A DNA stretch of 64,000 nt from Streptomyces griseoincarnatus (GCA_014649575.1 BMTH01000010.1:1-64000), one strand, 5' to 3'; positions 35,580-44,374 are shown, counted from the stretch's first letter. A program made the numbers and translations. Notes: a model not told the origin generated them from the sequence alone.

Positions 35580-36617
35580 ATGAGCGTGACGCCCCCGCCC
35601 GGCTGGTACCCCGACCCCCACGCCCCGCACCTGGAGCGCTGGTGGGACGGCACGGCCTGGACCGAGCACCGGCGCACGCCGGCGTCCGGTTCCGCGCCGG
35701 CGGCCGGGGCGGGGGCGGGCGGCTTCGGTGCGCCGAGCGCCCTTCACACGCCGAACGCGCCCGGTGCGCCGGGGCCGTACGGGGCGGCGGGCGGCTACGG
35801 TCCTCCGGCCGTGCCCGGCCGTGGCGGCTCAGGCGGCTCGGGCGGGTCCGGCGGGGCCAAGGCCGTCGCGCTGACCGCCGCCGGGGCCGTGCTGGTCGCC
35901 GCCGTCGTCGCCGGGGCCGTGGCACTCACCCGTGACGACGAGGACCCCGAGGCCCGCACCGGTCCCGGCCCGACCGCCCCCGCGCCCACGACGGAGTCCA
36001 CGCGGCCGTCACCCTCGCCGTCCGTCTCCGAGCCCGCGCCGGAGGACGAGGGCGTGGTCGTGGACGAGCTGAACGGCGTCACCTTCCCGCTCCTCGACGG
36101 CTGGGTCCGCCCCCGGCACGTGGTGGAGAAGGACGCCGTCATGACCACCGACGGCACCCACGACTGCCCCGGTGAGGGCTCCCTCTGCCGCGGCGGCATG
36201 GTCGTCTCCCGCACGGTGACCGCCACCGACGAGTCCTCGTCCCGCGTACTCGCCGAGGCGGACATCCCCGAGGCCGCCGAGGAGGCCTTCGACGAGGACG
36301 CCCTCGGCAACCGGCCCTACGGCGGCATGAAGTCCCACCAGGTCGTCAAGGCGGGGCCCGTCGCGGTGGCGGGCCGCGCCGGCTACCTGGTGCGCTGGCG
36401 GGTGACCACCGCCAAGGGCCCCGGCGGCTACGTCCAGTCCCTCGTCTTCCCGTCCAGCGTCGGTACCGAGTCCCCGGTCCTCGTCCGGTTCGTCTTCGAG
36501 GCGGGCCCGGACGGGCCGCCCGTGGCCGACATGGACCGCATCACCAGGGGCATCCGCTCCACCGCCGACCAGACGTCCGGCGGCGGTGTCGGCAGCAGCA
36601 TCGGTCCGACCGGCTGA
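35580..36617 (+). CDS. DUF2510-domain membrane protein
   Basis: A 345-residue protein. Residues 6-33 are the DUF2510 motif (PPGWYPDP, ERWWDGTAWTEH). A Gly/Pro-rich linker follows to about 93, then one membrane helix (about 96-117, AVALTAAGAVLVAAVVAGAVAL), a Thr/Pro/Ser linker, and an extracellular domain of about 190 residues (VVVDELNGVTFPLLDGWVRP, TTDGTHDCPGEGSLCRGG with a likely disulfide). DUF2510 proteins are actinobacterial envelope proteins without a well-defined role. The gene converges on the PLP enzyme gene with a 26-bp gap. Confidence 0.88.
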   Translation: MSVTPPPGWYPDPHAPHLERWWDGTAWTEHRRTPASGSAPAAGAGAGGFGAPSALHTPNAPGAPGPYGAAGGYGPPAVPGRGGSGGSGGSGGAKAVALTAAGAVLVAAVVAGAVALTRDDEDPEARTGPGPTAPAPTTESTRPSPSPSVSEPAPEDEGVVVDELNGVTFPLLDGWVRPRHVVEKDAVMTTDGTHDCPGEGSLCRGGMVVSRTVTATDESSSRVLAEADIPEAAEEAFDEDALGNRPYGGMKSHQVVKAGPVAVAGRAGYLVRWRVTTAKGPGGYVQSLVFPSSVGTESPVLVRFVFEAGPDGPPVADMDRITRGIRSTADQTSGGGVGSSIGPTG

Positions 36618-36643
36618 GCGGCCACGGAGCGGGCGCGGCGCGG

Positions 36644-37846
36644 CTACAGGAAGGTGTGTCCCTCACCCCGGTACGTCGGCACGGTCGCCGTCACGGCGTC
36701 CCCCTCCACCAGGTGCAGCGTGTCGAACCGCTCGCACAGCTCGCCCGCCTTGGCGTGCCGGAACCACACCTTGTCGCCGATCAGCAGATCGTCCGCGACC
36801 GGCCCCAGCAGCGGCGTCTGCACCTCGCCCGCCCCCTCCTGCGGGTCGTAGCGCAGCCCCTCCGGCAGATACGGCACCGGCAGCCGGTCCGCGCCGGACG
36901 CGCCGGACGCCGGGTAGCCGCCGCCCAGCACCGTCACCACGCCGACCCCGGGCCGTCGCACCACCGGCAGGGCGAACAGCGCGGCCGGACGCCCCGTGAA
37001 CGACGTGTAGTTGTCGAACAGCCGCGGTACGTAGAGACCCGAACCGGCCGCGATCTCGGTCACCGCGTCCTCGGCCGCCGTGTGCTGCACACTGCCCGTG
37101 CCGCCGCCGTTGACGAACTCCAGGTCCGGCACGACCTCCCGGACCGCCCGCACCACCGCGGCCCGCCGCTCGGCGAGTTCGCGGCGCGCGGCCGCCTGCA
37201 TCAGCCGCACCGCGCGGGACCGCAGCGGCCTCCCGGCCACCGCGTCCCCGACCCCGGCCACATGGCCCTCGTACGCCATGATCCCGACGACCTTGAACCC
37301 CGGCCGGCGCACCACCGCGCGGGCCACCTCGGCGACCTGGGCGGGGGAGTGCAGCGGGGAGCGGCGGGCGCCGATCCGCACCCGCCCGCCGAGCAGCTTC
37401 AGCGCGGTGTCCAACTCCAGGCACACGCGCACCACTTCACTGCCGCCGGCCCGCGCCGCGTCGATCAGGTCCAGCTGCGCCGGATCGTCGATCATCACGG
37501 TGACGGCGGCGGCCAGCTTGGGATCGGCGGCGAGTTCGGCGTACCCGGCGCGGTCGGCGGACGGATAGGCGAGGAGGACGTCGTCGAAACCGGAGCGGGC
37601 CAGCCACAGCGACTCGGCGAGCGTGAACGACATGATCCCCGCGAAACCCTCGCGGGCCAGGACGCGTTCGAGCAGCGCCCGGCAGCGCACGGACTTGCTG
37701 GCGACCCGGATCGGCTTGCCCCCGGCACGGCGGACCAGATCCTCCGCGTTGGCGTCGAAGGCGTCCAGATCCACGATCGCGACGGGGGCGTCGAGCTGTG
37801 CGGTGGCCCGGTCGTAACGGGCCCGGTCGGCGGCGCGCGCAGTCAT
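36644..37846 (-). CDS. Fold-type III PLP enzyme, alanine-racemase-like (amino acid deaminase/aldolase)
   Basis: A 400-residue protein with the N-terminal alanine-racemase barrel: VAIVDLDAFDANAEDLV, the PLP lysine K51 in VASKSVRC, VCLELDTALKLLG, and GIMAYEGHVAG. Its C-terminal half resembles D-threonine-aldolase/dehydratase enzymes (VNGGGTGSVQHTAAEDAVTEIAAGSGLYVP, DDLLIGDKVWFRHAKAGELCERF) rather than alanine racemase. It may act on a D-hydroxy-amino acid; the substrate is not determined. The ATG at 37846 is at the only plausible start, since upstream sequence lacks coding character. Confidence 0.88.
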   Translation of the reverse strand: MTARAADRARYDRATAQLDAPVAIVDLDAFDANAEDLVRRAGGKPIRVASKSVRCRALLERVLAREGFAGIMSFTLAESLWLARSGFDDVLLAYPSADRAGYAELAADPKLAAAVTVMIDDPAQLDLIDAARAGGSEVVRVCLELDTALKLLGGRVRIGARRSPLHSPAQVAEVARAVVRRPGFKVVGIMAYEGHVAGVGDAVAGRPLRSRAVRLMQAAARRELAERRAAVVRAVREVVPDLEFVNGGGTGSVQHTAAEDAVTEIAAGSGLYVPRLFDNYTSFTGRPAALFALPVVRRPGVGVVTVLGGGYPASGASGADRLPVPYLPEGLRYDPQEGAGEVQTPLLGPVADDLLIGDKVWFRHAKAGELCERFDTLHLVEGDAVTATVPTYRGEGHTFL

Positions 37847-38118
37847 GACCGCAGCCTGCCAGACCGAATTACCGCAGGGTAGGGGGACGTTCCGGGCAGA
37901 TGCCGCGGCCCTGTGGACTGGTTCCCGTTCGGCGTGCCGCACGCCGTAGAGTGACGCGCACGCACGGCGGTACGGGGCCGGCCCGGTCGTCCGGGCGGGA
38001 TGACGCGCCGGTCGTGCGGGTATCTGTGCCCGGGACGCGTCCGCGCCGGGCCACCTGGCAGCGACGCACCGGCCGCGGACGACGAGGACCGGCCCGGGCA
38101 CGAGGAAACGGGGGGTGC
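37847..38118. other. Intergenic region between divergent genes
   Basis: A 272-bp gap between the PLP-enzyme gene (leftward) and the proline-rich membrane protein gene (rightward). Promoters for both should be here, but I see no clear -10/-35 pair. The frame on the plus strand is open but shows no similarity. Confidence 0.4.
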
Positions 38119-39804
38119 ATGAGCACGGAAGCGCGCCGCGCCTCCCTCCCCCCGCGCCCGCCCCACGCCCCCCGCACCGCAGGCAACCCGGGGCCGTTCG
38201 ACCCCAGGACCCCGCTGGACGACACCGCCTCGCCGCAGGCGGACCGGCCCGCCTCCGACGACACGGGCGCCGCCGACAAGGACCGCGCCGAAGCTCGGCG
38301 CCCCGGGCCTGGCTCGTCCGGCGCGTGGGAGGCGGGTACGGCCGCGGGTGACAGCACGACGACGCCCGGGGCGTCCGCCGACGCGCCTTGCGCGGACGCG
38401 GCCCGCCCGGAGCGGCCGCACCGGCCGTCCGGCACCGACGACGGCACGAGCACCGTCGGCCCCCGACGCCCCGTGCCCGACGGCACCCCCCGGCCCGCGG
38501 CCCCCGCCGAGCCGACGCACCGCCCGACGCCGCCCGCCGCGCCCGACGCGCGCCGCACGGGCGCGGTCCCGGCGGAACCTACGTACCGTCCCGGCACGGG
38601 CGGCACGGACTCCGCCGAGCGGCCGTACCCCCTGGTCGGCGACGGGCCCCCCGCCCCCGGCGACACACCCCAACGCCCCGTCCCCGGGGCGCGCCCCCGT
38701 TTTCCCCGGATCGGGGCCGACGGCCCCGACCGCGCCGCGCCGCCGCCGCGGGCCTCCGCGCGGTTCCCGGACGCGCCGCCCACCGTCGGGCGGGGCGTGT
38801 CCGCGCCCCCCGGCGTCGGGCAGCGCGTGTCCCAGACGCCGCCCGCACCCTCCGCGCCGCCGCGGCCCGCGCACCGGCCCCGTACGGAAACCCCCTCCGA
38901 GACGACCACCCGGCTGCGCCCCGTCCCGGCCCAGCCGGACCCCGCGTTGTCCTGGAGTGCGCCCATGTCCCCGGGCGGCGTCCCGGGCGCGGGGCGTCCC
39001 GCCTCCGTGTCCTTCGGGGAACCCGAGAGGCGGCCCCGCCCGTTCGCCCGCCGCACCCGCGGCCAGGTCGTCGCCGCGGCCGTCTGTCTCGTGCTCGGCA
39101 CGGGGCTGATCGGCGGCGCCGTCACCGGCGCCTGGCTCGCCGACGGGCCCGAGGGCCCGGGCACCCGGCACGCCTTCGCGGTCGCGGGCGACCTGTGGCA
39201 CGAGGTGCCCGTCGACCAGCTGTTCCCGCCCACCGTGCAGGGCCGGGGCGCGGGCCCCGGGGAGGCCGACCGAGTCTGGACGCGCATCGCCGTCGCCCCC
39301 GACAGCGGCTGCAAGGGCGCCTTCGACGCCCTGCTCACCCGCGCCCTCGCCCCCGTCGGCTGCGAGCGCCTGCTCCGCGCCACTTACACCGACGCCACGC
39401 AGAGCCACGTCACCACCGTCGGCCTGTTGTTCACCGAGGCCGACGCGGCCGGCATGGGGGCCCTCGCCCGCCGCTTCGAGCGCGAACGACTGGACCGCCG
39501 CGGCGACCTGATGCCGCTGCCCTACGCGGCGAAGGACACCGCGGCCGAGGGCTTCGGCCCCGACCAGCGGGCCTCCTGGGCGATCTCCGTCCTCACCGAC
39601 GCCCCCGTCGTCGTCTACGCCGTCTCCGGCTGGGCCGACGGCCGGACCGTCGACGAGCCGCAGCCCGCCGAGGACGCCATGCGGTCCGGAGCCACCACCG
39701 CCCCCGCCCAGGCGGGCCTTGGCCACGAGGCCCGCGGTCTCGCCGACCGCTTCGAACGCGCCCTGCGCCAGCGGGCCGGCACCCCCACGGAGCGTCCGTC
39801 ATGA
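38119..39804 (+). CDS. Proline-rich membrane protein preceding a mycosin-like protease
   Basis: A 561-residue protein of unknown function. Residues 1-310 are a disordered Pro/Ala/Arg/Thr-rich cytoplasmic region, about 316-338 is one membrane helix (VVAAAVCLVLGTGLIGGAVTGAWL), and the rest is an extracellular domain with cysteines (AVAPDSGCKGAFDALLTRALAPVGCERLLRATYTDATQSHVTTVG). The ATG at 38119 is chosen because upstream in-frame sequence is not conserved in character. Its stop overlaps the start of the S8 protease gene (ATGA), so the two proteins are cotranslated and may work together at the cell surface. Confidence 0.85.
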   Translation: MSTEARRASLPPRPPHAPRTAGNPGPFDPRTPLDDTASPQADRPASDDTGAADKDRAEARRPGPGSSGAWEAGTAAGDSTTTPGASADAPCADAARPERPHRPSGTDDGTSTVGPRRPVPDGTPRPAAPAEPTHRPTPPAAPDARRTGAVPAEPTYRPGTGGTDSAERPYPLVGDGPPAPGDTPQRPVPGARPRFPRIGADGPDRAAPPPRASARFPDAPPTVGRGVSAPPGVGQRVSQTPPAPSAPPRPAHRPRTETPSETTTRLRPVPAQPDPALSWSAPMSPGGVPGAGRPASVSFGEPERRPRPFARRTRGQVVAAAVCLVLGTGLIGGAVTGAWLADGPEGPGTRHAFAVAGDLWHEVPVDQLFPPTVQGRGAGPGEADRVWTRIAVAPDSGCKGAFDALLTRALAPVGCERLLRATYTDATQSHVTTVGLLFTEADAAGMGALARRFERERLDRRGDLMPLPYAAKDTAAEGFGPDQRASWAISVLTDAPVVVYAVSGWADGRTVDEPQPAEDAMRSGATTAPAQAGLGHEARGLADRFERALRQRAGTPTERPS

Positions 39805-40964
39805 GGAAGCGCCCCGCCGCCCTCGGCGGCCTGCTCGCCGCGGCCCTCGTCCTGGTCCCCGCGACCACCGCGCACGCCGACACCATCCGCGACCGGCAGT
39901 GGGCCCTGGACGCCCTGCACGCCGACCAGGTGTGGCCCACCACGCGCGGTGCGGGGGTCACCGTCGCCGTCCTGGACACCGGCGTCGAGGCCGACCACCC
40001 CGACCTCGACGGCAACGTCCTCCCGGGCAAGGACCTCGTCGGCTTCGGCGCGCGCGAGGGCGACGAGGCCTGGGCCCGCCACGGCACCGCCATGGCCGGC
40101 ATCATCGCCGGTCACGGGCACGGCCCGGGCAACGGCGACGGCGTCCTGGGCGTCGCCCCCGAGGCGAAGATCCTCCCCGTCCGCGTCATCCTCGAGGACA
40201 AGGACCCGGCCCGCGCCAAGGCCCGCAGCACCCGCGGCAACGCCCTCGCCGAAGGCATCCGCTGGGCCGCCGACCACGGCGCCGACGTCATCAACCTCTC
40301 CCTCGGCGACGACTCCGCCTCCGCGCACCCGGAGGAGGGCGAGGACGGGGCGATCCAGTACGCCCTGCGCAAGGGCGTCGTCGTCGTGGCCTCCGCCGGC
40401 AACGGCGGCGAGAAGGGCGACCGGATCTCCTACCCGGCGGCCTACCCGGGCGTCATCGCCGCCACCGCCGTCGACCGCTACGGCACCCGCGCCCCCTTCT
40501 CCACCCGCCGCTGGTACGCCACGGTCAGCGCCCCCGGGGTCGACGTGATCATCGCCGACCCCGACCACAAGTACTACGAGGGCTGGGGCACCAGCGCCGC
40601 CGCCGCGTTCGTCTCCGGAGCCGTCGCCCTGGTCAAGGCCGCCCACCCGGACCTGACCCCGGCGCAGATCAAGCGGCTCCTGGAGGACACCGCCCGCAAC
40701 GCGCCCGCCGCAGGCCGCGACGACTCGCGCGGCTTCGGGTTCATCGACCCGGCCGCCGCGATCGAGGCCGCGGGCCGTCTGAAGCCGGAGGGCCTGAAGG
40801 CGGCGGCGTACGGCGACGAGTACTTCGGCCCGGGCCCGGCCGCCGACAGTCCCGGCGACGACACCGCCGACTGGGCCGCGCCCCTCGCGGGGGGCGCCGG
40901 CGGCGTCCTCCTGGTCGCGGCGGTCGTGCTGTGGCGGGGGCGCAGGGAGAGTGACACGTTCTGA
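39801..40964 (+). CDS. Mycosin-like subtilase, membrane-anchored
   Basis: A 387-residue S8 peptidase. Residues 1-26 are a signal peptide (ending AHA), the triad is Asp59 (AVLDTGVEADHPDLDG), His94 (RHGTAMAG) and Ser265 (GTSAAAAFVSG), and the oxyanion Asn201 is in ASAGNGG. A C-terminal membrane helix (AAPLAGGAGGVLLVAAVVLW) and a basic tail anchor it outside the membrane. This layout matches the mycosins of type VII secretion, but no other secretion genes are near. The partner may be the preceding membrane protein, whose stop overlaps this start by 4 bp. Confidence 0.93.
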   Translation: MRKRPAALGGLLAAALVLVPATTAHADTIRDRQWALDALHADQVWPTTRGAGVTVAVLDTGVEADHPDLDGNVLPGKDLVGFGAREGDEAWARHGTAMAGIIAGHGHGPGNGDGVLGVAPEAKILPVRVILEDKDPARAKARSTRGNALAEGIRWAADHGADVINLSLGDDSASAHPEEGEDGAIQYALRKGVVVVASAGNGGEKGDRISYPAAYPGVIAATAVDRYGTRAPFSTRRWYATVSAPGVDVIIADPDHKYYEGWGTSAAAAFVSGAVALVKAAHPDLTPAQIKRLLEDTARNAPAAGRDDSRGFGFIDPAAAIEAAGRLKPEGLKAAAYGDEYFGPGPAADSPGDDTADWAAPLAGGAGGVLLVAAVVLWRGRRESDTF

Positions 40965-40985
40965 CTGCGCCGGGCGCCTGCTGGT

Positions 40986-41795
40986 TCAGTCCGCCCCGCC
41001 ACGAGGGGGTGGTGGCGCCGCGTTGGCGGGTGCGGGTAGTGCGTGGCTGGTCGCGCAGTTCCCCGCGCCCTTGAGGGGCGCTGCTGCCACCGCCCCAGCT
41101 GCGGGCATTCGTGCCGCCGGGGCGGCACGGGTGGGCGCAGCGGCACCTCCGCAGTGCCGCACCGCGTCCCGCGCCGCCTCCTCCACCCGTGCCACCCCCT
41201 CCGCCATCGACGCGTGGCCGTCCGACAGCACCGCCACCGTGTACACGCGCCCGCCCACGGTCACGCACCCCGTGCTGTTCACCACCCACAGGCCGGTCGC
41301 GTCCCGCGGCAGCCAGCCGTTCTTCACGGCCCACCGCGTGCCCGGGTCGGCCAGGGCCGGCACACCCCACGCCTGTTCCGGCACGACCCGCTCCATCAAC
41401 TCCCGCACATACGCCCGTGCGTCCCCCGGTGCGAAAACCTGCCGCAGCAGCCTCACCCGGTCCGCGGCCGTCGTCCGGGTCAGGCCCCAGCGCGCGTCGG
41501 CCACGGTGCGGGTGAGGCCGAGCCGGGCGTTCGCCGCGTCCAGCCCCGCCGCCCGCCCCACCACCTGCCACAGCGCCGTCGCCGCGTCGTTGTCGCTGCG
41601 TACGATCATCGCCTCCGCGTGCGCCCGCTCGGCGGCGGTGAGCTCACGCTCCGCGTCCCGCGCGGTCAGCAGCAGCGCGGTCAGGATGTCCACCTTCACC
41701 ACGCTCGCGGTCACGAAGACGCCCCCTCCCGAGGCGTACGTCTCCCCGTCCGCCAGGTCCAGCGCCGCCGCCGACACCCTCGGTCCGTCCGTCAC
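40986..41795 (-). CDS. Class A beta-lactamase-fold serine hydrolase, cytosolic
   Basis: A 269-residue protein with the penicillin-binding motifs: SxxK at S31-K34 (TASVVKVD), SDN at 67-69, and KNG at 158-160 (VKNGWL) in place of KTG. The N-terminus has no signal peptide, and the GTG at 41795 has a GGAGGGAG ribosome site, so the protein appears cytoplasmic, unlike true beta-lactamases. The last 60 residues are Ala/Pro-rich and run through a copy of the interspersed repeat at 41052. The substrate is unknown; peptidoglycan-type or esterase activity are possibilities. Confidence 0.85.
   Translation of the reverse strand: MTDGPRVSAAALDLADGETYASGGGVFVTASVVKVDILTALLLTARDAERELTAAERAHAEAMIVRSDNDAATALWQVVGRAAGLDAANARLGLTRTVADARWGLTRTTAADRVRLLRQVFAPGDARAYVRELMERVVPEQAWGVPALADPGTRWAVKNGWLPRDATGLWVVNSTGCVTVGGRVYTVAVLSDGHASMAEGVARVEEAARDAVRHCGGAAAPTRAAPAARMPAAGAVAAAPLKGAGNCATSHALPAPANAAPPPPRGGAD
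41052..41074. repeat. Interspersed repeat, copy 3, inside a coding tail
   Basis: A copy of GCGCAGTTCCCCGCGCCCTT located in the C-terminal coding tail of the serine-hydrolase gene, where it is translated antisense-to-repeat as GAGNCATS. It has probably been inserted or arisen there and shifted the gene end. Confidence 0.75.
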
Positions 41796-41841
41796 CCCGC
41801 GCTCCCTCCCGCCCGCGTCCGGGCGTCCCGCCCACGGCCGC

Positions 41842-41847
41842 TAAGGT
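41842..41847 (+). promoter_or_regulatory. Putative -10 element of the SseB-like gene
   Basis: TAAGGT ends 8 bp before the GTG start at 41856, with no ribosome site, consistent with a leaderless transcript. Confidence 0.35.
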
Positions 41848-41855
41848 CGGTGACC

Positions 41856-42635
41856 GTGGCGAACAAGAACATTCCCGACTCCCCCTTCCGCGACGACGAC
41901 GGAACCGCCGACCCCCGGCTGAGCGCCGCGCTCGCCGCCTGGGCGGAGGACGGCAACGCCGTCGGCCCGGTCCTGGAAGCCCTCAAGGACGCCCGCCTGC
42001 TCGTGCCTGTGGTGGCCGTGCTCGGCGAGGTGGAGGAAGACGACGAAGAGGGGCGCGAAGCTCCTCGGAAGGGTGGCGGCGGGCGACGGGGGGGCGGGCT
42101 GCGCCGCGAGAAGACCAGCGACATGGCCGTACCGACCCTGAAGGCCGGAGGCCGCAAGGCGCTGCCCGCCTTCACCTCCACCGACTCCCTGACCCGCTGG
42201 GACCCGGCGGCCCGCCCCGTCGCCGTACCGCTGCACCAGGCCCTCCAGGCCGCCGCGCACGAGGAGGCGGACACGGTCGTCCTCGACCTGGCGGGCCCGG
42301 TGCCGTTCGAACTGACCGGGCCCACGCTGCTCGCCCTCGCCGAGGGCCGCACCAGCACCGACCCGCTGAAGGACCCCGCCGTCGTCGAGGCCGTACGGGA
42401 CGCCGTCGCCGCCGAGCCCTCCGTGGTCCGCGCCCACCTCGGGCCGGGACAGGCCGACGGCACCCTCGCCCTGGTCTTCGACCCGTCCGTGCCGGTCCCC
42501 GAGGCCGCCAGGGCCGTCGCGCAGCGGCTCGCCGCCGACGAAACGCTGAGGGCCCGCCTGGTGCGCGGTCTCGACCTGGCAGTCCTGCCGGCCGAGGCCA
42601 CACCTCCCGGCGAGCCCTTGTACGTACGTCGGTGA
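41856..42635 (+). CDS. SseB-family protein
   Basis: A 259-residue soluble protein. The SseB N-terminal domain spans about 10-150 (DPRLSAALAAWAEDGNAVGPVLEALKDARLLVPVVAVLGE, interrupted by a Gly/Arg/Glu-rich loop, then MAVPTLKAGGRKALPAFTSTDSLTRWDP), followed by a C-terminal SseB-like segment (VPLHQALQAAAHEEADTVVLDLAGPVPFEL). The name comes from E. coli SseB, whose role is unclear, and no function can be assigned here. It starts 60 bp from the divergent serine-hydrolase start. Confidence 0.85.
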   Translation: MANKNIPDSPFRDDDGTADPRLSAALAAWAEDGNAVGPVLEALKDARLLVPVVAVLGEVEEDDEEGREAPRKGGGGRRGGGLRREKTSDMAVPTLKAGGRKALPAFTSTDSLTRWDPAARPVAVPLHQALQAAAHEEADTVVLDLAGPVPFELTGPTLLALAEGRTSTDPLKDPAVVEAVRDAVAAEPSVVRAHLGPGQADGTLALVFDPSVPVPEAARAVAQRLAADETLRARLVRGLDLAVLPAEATPPGEPLYVRR

Positions 42636-42648
42636 TGCAGACGAGCCG

Positions 42649-43026
42649 TCAGCCGTAGACCGCGCCCGTGTACTTCTCGCCCGGCCCCTTGCCCGGCTCG
42701 TCCGCGACCAGGGAGGCCTCGCGGAAGGCGAGCTGCAGCGACTTCAGGCCGTCCCGCAGCGGTGCCGCGTGGAACGAGCTGATCTCGGTCGCCGAGGCGT
42801 CCAGCAGACCGGCCAGCGCGTGCACCAGCTTGCGGGCCTCGTCCAGGTCCTTGTGCTGGTCGCCCTCCTCGGTCAGACCGAGCTTCACGGCGGCGGCGCT
42901 CATCAGGTTGACGGCGACCGTCACGATCACCTCGACCGCAGGGACCTCCGCGATGTCGCGGGCCATGGCGTCGAAGTCGGGGCTGCCGGGGGTCTCGGGG
43001 GTGTCCGAGGGGGAGGTCTCACTCAT
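42649..43026 (-). CDS. DUF1844 protein
   Basis: A 125-residue DUF1844 protein: the core VPAVEVIVTVAVNLMSAAAVKLGL and DLDEARKLVHALAGLLDASATEI is conserved, with a variable acidic Pro-rich start. The ATG at 43026 is preceded by TATCGT 7 bp upstream and no ribosome site. The gene is divergent from the infC operon and is typically found there in streptomycetes. Function unknown. Confidence 0.88.
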   Translation of the reverse strand: MSETSPSDTPETPGSPDFDAMARDIAEVPAVEVIVTVAVNLMSAAAVKLGLTEEGDQHKDLDEARKLVHALAGLLDASATEISSFHAAPLRDGLKSLQLAFREASLVADEPGKGPGEKYTGAVYG

Positions 43027-43033
43027 GCCCCAC

Positions 43034-43039
43034 ACGATA
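43034..43039 (-). promoter_or_regulatory. Putative -10 element of the DUF1844 gene
   Basis: TATCGT on the minus strand, 7 bp upstream of the ATG at 43026, consistent with a leaderless transcript. Confidence 0.4.
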
Positions 43040-43087
43040 GGCGCAGCCCGGCGCGCTCCCGACGCCAGGAGCCGGGCGGACGGCCGG

Positions 43088-43117
43088 TTGGTACCGGTCT
43101 CCGGGAGCTGCTAACCT
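43088..43117 (+). promoter_or_regulatory. Promoter of the infC-rpmI-rplT operon
   Basis: TTGGTA (43088-43093) and TAACCT (43112-43117) with 18-bp spacing, a good vegetative promoter. It leaves a leader of roughly 300 nucleotides before infC that includes an attenuator-like hairpin. Confidence 0.6.
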
Positions 43118-43308
43118 GGTGTAACGACCGGTCGGACCCGCATGTCTCACGGCACGCGAGCCCGGCCCACAAGTGGAGGCTTTCGAACTCCCACCTGGCC
43201 GCTCTCAGGGCGGCGGGTCACCGGTCAGGCAGATCCCGTCCCCGAGTCGGTGGTCGGCCCGAAAGCGCGCCCCGCGGTCCCCGTGGCGGTGCTCCGGTAG
43301 TTCGAGGA

Positions 43309-43338
43309 GCCCCGTCTGTGATCGTCCGGGGCATTTTT
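43309..43338 (+). terminator. Attenuator-like hairpin in the infC leader
   Basis: GCCCCG (43309-43314) and CGGGGC (43327-43332) with a 12-base loop, followed directly by ATTTTT. It lies about 90 bp before the infC start and after the promoter, so it could terminate transcription early. Ribosomal-protein-controlled attenuation is known for this operon in other bacteria, but the regulator here is unknown. Confidence 0.65.
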
Positions 43339-43424
43339 CGTGTCTCGGCGCGGTTAGGTCTAACGAATACAGACGTTACGCGGCTGTCCGCCAGACCGTC
43401 GCGTGGTGCTACCGAGGAGGATCC

Positions 43425-44069
43425 ATCAGCGCCGAGCCCCGCATCAACGACCGGATTCGCGTTCCCGAGGTGCGACTTGTCGGTCCCAGCGGCGAGCAGG
43501 TCGGGATTGTCCCGCTTGCCAAGGCCCTGGAGCTTGCGCAGGAGTACGACCTCGACCTCGTGGAGGTCGCGGCGAACGCCCGTCCGCCCGTGTGCAAGCT
43601 CATGGACTACGGGAAGTTCAAGTACGAGTCGGCCATGAAGGCCCGTGAGGCGCGCAAGAACCAGGCGCACACGGTCATCAAGGAGATGAAGCTCCGGCCG
43701 AAGATCGACCCGCACGACTACGACACCAAGAAGGGTCACGTCGTCCGGTTCCTCAAGCAGGGCGACAAGGTCAAGATCACGATCATGTTCCGTGGTCGCG
43801 AGCAGTCCCGGCCGGAGCTCGGTTACCGGCTTCTGCAGCGACTCGCGGAGGACGTGGCCGACCTCGGGTTCGTGGAGTCGAACCCGAAGCAGGACGGCCG
43901 CAACATGATCATGGTTCTCGGTCCGCACAAGAAGAAGACCGAGGCGATGGCCGAGGCCCGCCAGGCACAGGAAGCCCGCAAGGCAGAAGCGAAGGCCAAC
44001 CCCGGCAAGTCGCAGAACGCCGCCGACGCGGACTCCGTCCAGGCGGCCGAGGAGCCGGCCGAGGCGTGA
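43425..44069 (+). CDS. infC: Translation initiation factor IF-3
   Basis: A 214-residue IF-3 (about 180 core residues plus an Ala/Glu/Lys-rich tail). The N domain (PRINDRIRVPEVRLVGPSGEQVGIVPLAKAL), the linker and C domain (KEMKLRPKIDPHDYDTKKGHVVRFLKQGDKVKITIMFRGREQ) are complete. The best start is the ATC at 43425, reading ISAEPRINDR, with GAGGAGG just upstream. infC starts with AUU or AUC in most bacteria, so this is expected and permits IF-3 to limit its own synthesis. rpmI and rplT follow. Confidence 0.95.
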   Translation: MSAEPRINDRIRVPEVRLVGPSGEQVGIVPLAKALELAQEYDLDLVEVAANARPPVCKLMDYGKFKYESAMKAREARKNQAHTVIKEMKLRPKIDPHDYDTKKGHVVRFLKQGDKVKITIMFRGREQSRPELGYRLLQRLAEDVADLGFVESNPKQDGRNMIMVLGPHKKKTEAMAEARQAQEARKAEAKANPGKSQNAADADSVQAAEEPAEA

Positions 44070-44179
44070 CTCCCCGGGGCGCGAGCCCCAGGAAGTAACC
44101 AGACACAAGTACGACGCTCCACCGTGCCCGGTTTCACGACCGGGCACAGGAGCGCCACCGACGAGGAGAGAACGGCGCT

Positions 44180-44374
44180 ATGCCGAAGAACAAGTCGCAC
44201 AGCGGTGCCAGCAAGCGCTTCAAGATCACCGGCTCCGGCAAGGTGCTCCGCGAGCGTGCCGGCAAGCGCCACCTGCTCGAGCACAAGTCGTCCCGTGTGA
44301 CGCGTCGCCTCACCGGCAACGCCGAGATGGCCCCGGGCGACGCCGCGAAGATCAAGAAGCTTCTCGGCAAGTGA
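44180..44374 (+). CDS. rpmI: 50S ribosomal protein L35
   Basis: A 64-residue very basic protein, complete and of normal length: MPKNKSHSGASKRFKITGSGKVLRERAGKRHLLEHKSSR and the C-terminal DAAKIKKLLGK. It starts 111 bp after infC with AGGAG upstream, and rplT follows at 44473, the normal infC-rpmI-rplT order. Confidence 0.98.
   Translation: MPKNKSHSGASKRFKITGSGKVLRERAGKRHLLEHKSSRVTRRLTGNAEMAPGDAAKIKKLLGK

Noticed and set aside
38100..41000. A type VII secretion locus inferred from the mycosin-like protease
   Set aside because: Only the protease and one membrane protein are present; EccC, EccD and WXG100 genes are absent from the neighbourhood.
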